Positions 13,730 through 14,526 of a stretch of DNA of 14,526 nt are shown here, one piece after another. The DNA is taken from assembly GCA_021158305.1 (NCBI GenBank), contig JAGGUU010000063.1, forward strand, positions 1 through 14,526, read 5' to 3'. A program made the translations under genes and the position numbers. The notes under the pieces were generated by a model. It ran no database searches and was not told the origin of the DNA. It saw only the letters and a list, made by a program, of their open reading frames with translations. Source of the DNA: Candidatus Bathyarchaeota archaeon. Lineage in GTDB: Archaea > Thermoproteota > Bathyarchaeia > Bathyarchaeales > DTEX01. The stretch's first letter is position 1, and every line of letters begins with the position of its first letter.

Positions 13730-14526
13730 TTGCCCCTAATCGAGCTCGTTAACGTGACTAAGAGATTTGGTAAGATCGTCGCTTTGAATCGCATAAACCT
13801 TTCAGTTGAGGATGGAGAGTATCTCTGCGTCCTCGGGCCGACGGGAGCAGGTAAGACGACACTTCTACGTTTGATCGCTGGACTAATCGAGCCAGATGAA
13901 GGCGAAATATACATCGGCGGGAGAAAAGTGAATGGCATCCCTCCCGAAAAGCGAAATGCCGTTTATATGTTTCAGAACTACGCTCTTTTCCCGCACATGA
14001 ACGTCTGGGAGAACGTTTCATTCGGTCCAACTATAAGGGAATGGGAGCCGAGGAGGATAAATGACGTTACATCTGAAATCTTAGAGATGGTTAGGCTTGG
14101 AGAAAGAAAAGATGCCTATCCGCATGAGCTAAGCGGAGGAATGCAACAGAGGGTGGCACTTGCGAGAGGAATAGCTGCCGGAGCTAGAATACTACTGTTA
14201 GATGAGCCGTTCGGCGCATTGGATGCAAGGCTCAGAGTTAATCTTCGAACACAGCTGAGAAGCCTTGTTAAGGATCAAGGGTTAACAGCAATTCACGTCA
14301 CGCATGATCAGGAAGAAGCCTTGATGGTAGCTGATAGAATAGCCATCCTTCGCGAGGGAAGAATAGAACAGGTAGGCTCTCCACAGGAAATCTACACAAA
14401 TCCAAAGTCAATATTTGTTATGAGCTTCGTTGGAGGAGCAAACTTCCTCGAGGGAATCGTTTCAAAAGTGAATAAATTTGGTTCTGAGATAGAGCTTCGA
14501 GGCGGTCTCTGCATCCGCGTGTCCGA
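13730..14526 (+). CDS. ABC transporter ATP-binding protein (3' end outside window)
   Basis: The cytoplasmic ATPase that drives the importer, 265 codons visible from a TTG start (MPLIELVNVTKRFGK). All NBD motifs are intact: Walker A GPTGAGKTT (36-44), Q-loop Gln82 in YMFQNYALFP, signature LSGGMQQR (134-141), Walker B ILLLDEPFGALD (154-165) and the switch His192 in VTHDQEEA. After about residue 237 (NFLEGIVSKV) it enters the accessory beta-rich (TOBE/MOP-like) domain typical of sulfate/molybdate/iron/polyamine importers; most of this lies outside the window. The frame is open to the last base. As the third operon gene, 5 bases after the permease stop, it is certainly its partner. Confidence 0.96.
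   Translation, partial: MPLIELVNVTKRFGKIVALNRINLSVEDGEYLCVLGPTGAGKTTLLRLIAGLIEPDEGEIYIGGRKVNGIPPEKRNAVYMFQNYALFPHMNVWENVSFGPTIREWEPRRINDVTSEILEMVRLGERKDAYPHELSGGMQQRVALARGIAAGARILLLDEPFGALDARLRVNLRTQLRSLVKDQGLTAIHVTHDQEEALMVADRIAILREGRIEQVGSPQEIYTNPKSIFVMSFVGGANFLEGIVSKVNKFGSEIELRGGLCIRVS

Noticed and set aside
1..14526. tRNA, rRNA, CRISPR, insertion sequence, phage or attachment-site content
   Set aside because: No cloverleaf-like segment, repeat-spacer pattern, transposase frame or direct repeat of the needed type was found in reading either strand by eye; covariance-model searches could not be run.

Overview
The window looks like a chromosomal segment of an archaeon, possibly of the TACK / Bathyarchaeia-like kind, though the lineage is inferred and not proven. 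Support comes from TATA-box promoters close to start codons, frequent TTG and GTG starts, Shine-Dalgarno (SD) sites mainly at operon-internal genes, a mevalonate-pathway HMG-CoA synthase, a GatC-GatA pair, an archaeal-style orphan pyruvate-kinase C-domain protein, and an aldo/keto reductase fused to a 2x[4Fe-4S] ferredoxin domain. No phage, insertion sequence, CRISPR array, tRNA or rRNA was seen.

Layout. Plus strand, 1-2188: the C-terminal part of an M29 metallo-aminopeptidase (open at the left edge), then an HMG-CoA synthase of the long bacterial/haloarchaeal type under its own promoter. A convergent 208-base gap (2189-2396) holds no gene. Minus strand, read right to left: [4Fe-4S] aldo/keto reductase (10575-9445), nitroreductase (9370-8849), TrkH/KtrB-type K+ channel subunit (8700-7120), an unrecognised 550-residue coiled-coil protein (7018-5366), a pyruvate-kinase C-domain-like protein (5323-4751), gatC (4672-4376), gatA (4359-2896) and a PUA/EVE-like small protein (2825-2397). 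A divergent 309-base promoter region (10576-10884) separates this block from a plus-strand ABC import operon: substrate-binding protein (10885-12015), fused two-domain permease (12027-13724) and ATPase (13730 to the right edge, incomplete). The ATPase is a real gene that runs off the window.

How the genes work together. gatC and gatA are the co-transcribed amidase half of the tRNA-dependent amidotransferase; gatB is not here. The ABC operon is a complete importer (binding protein, pore, ATPase) of the sulfate/molybdate/iron/thiamine superfamily, but its substrate cannot be read from sequence. TrkH would need a TrkA/KtrA regulator that is not present. The reductase and nitroreductase are redox enzymes, each with its own promoter.

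Most notable: two perfect dyads sit exactly at promoters (mvaS and nitroreductase) and look like operators; a GATTTAAG box recurs upstream of four minus-strand genes; the coiled-coil protein has an unfamiliar globular-coil-globular plan; and an exact 23-base repeat occurs in the two halves of the fused permease. I did not find convincing evidence of a wholly new multi-gene system. The nearest candidate is the coiled-coil / PK_C-like pair of unknown function.
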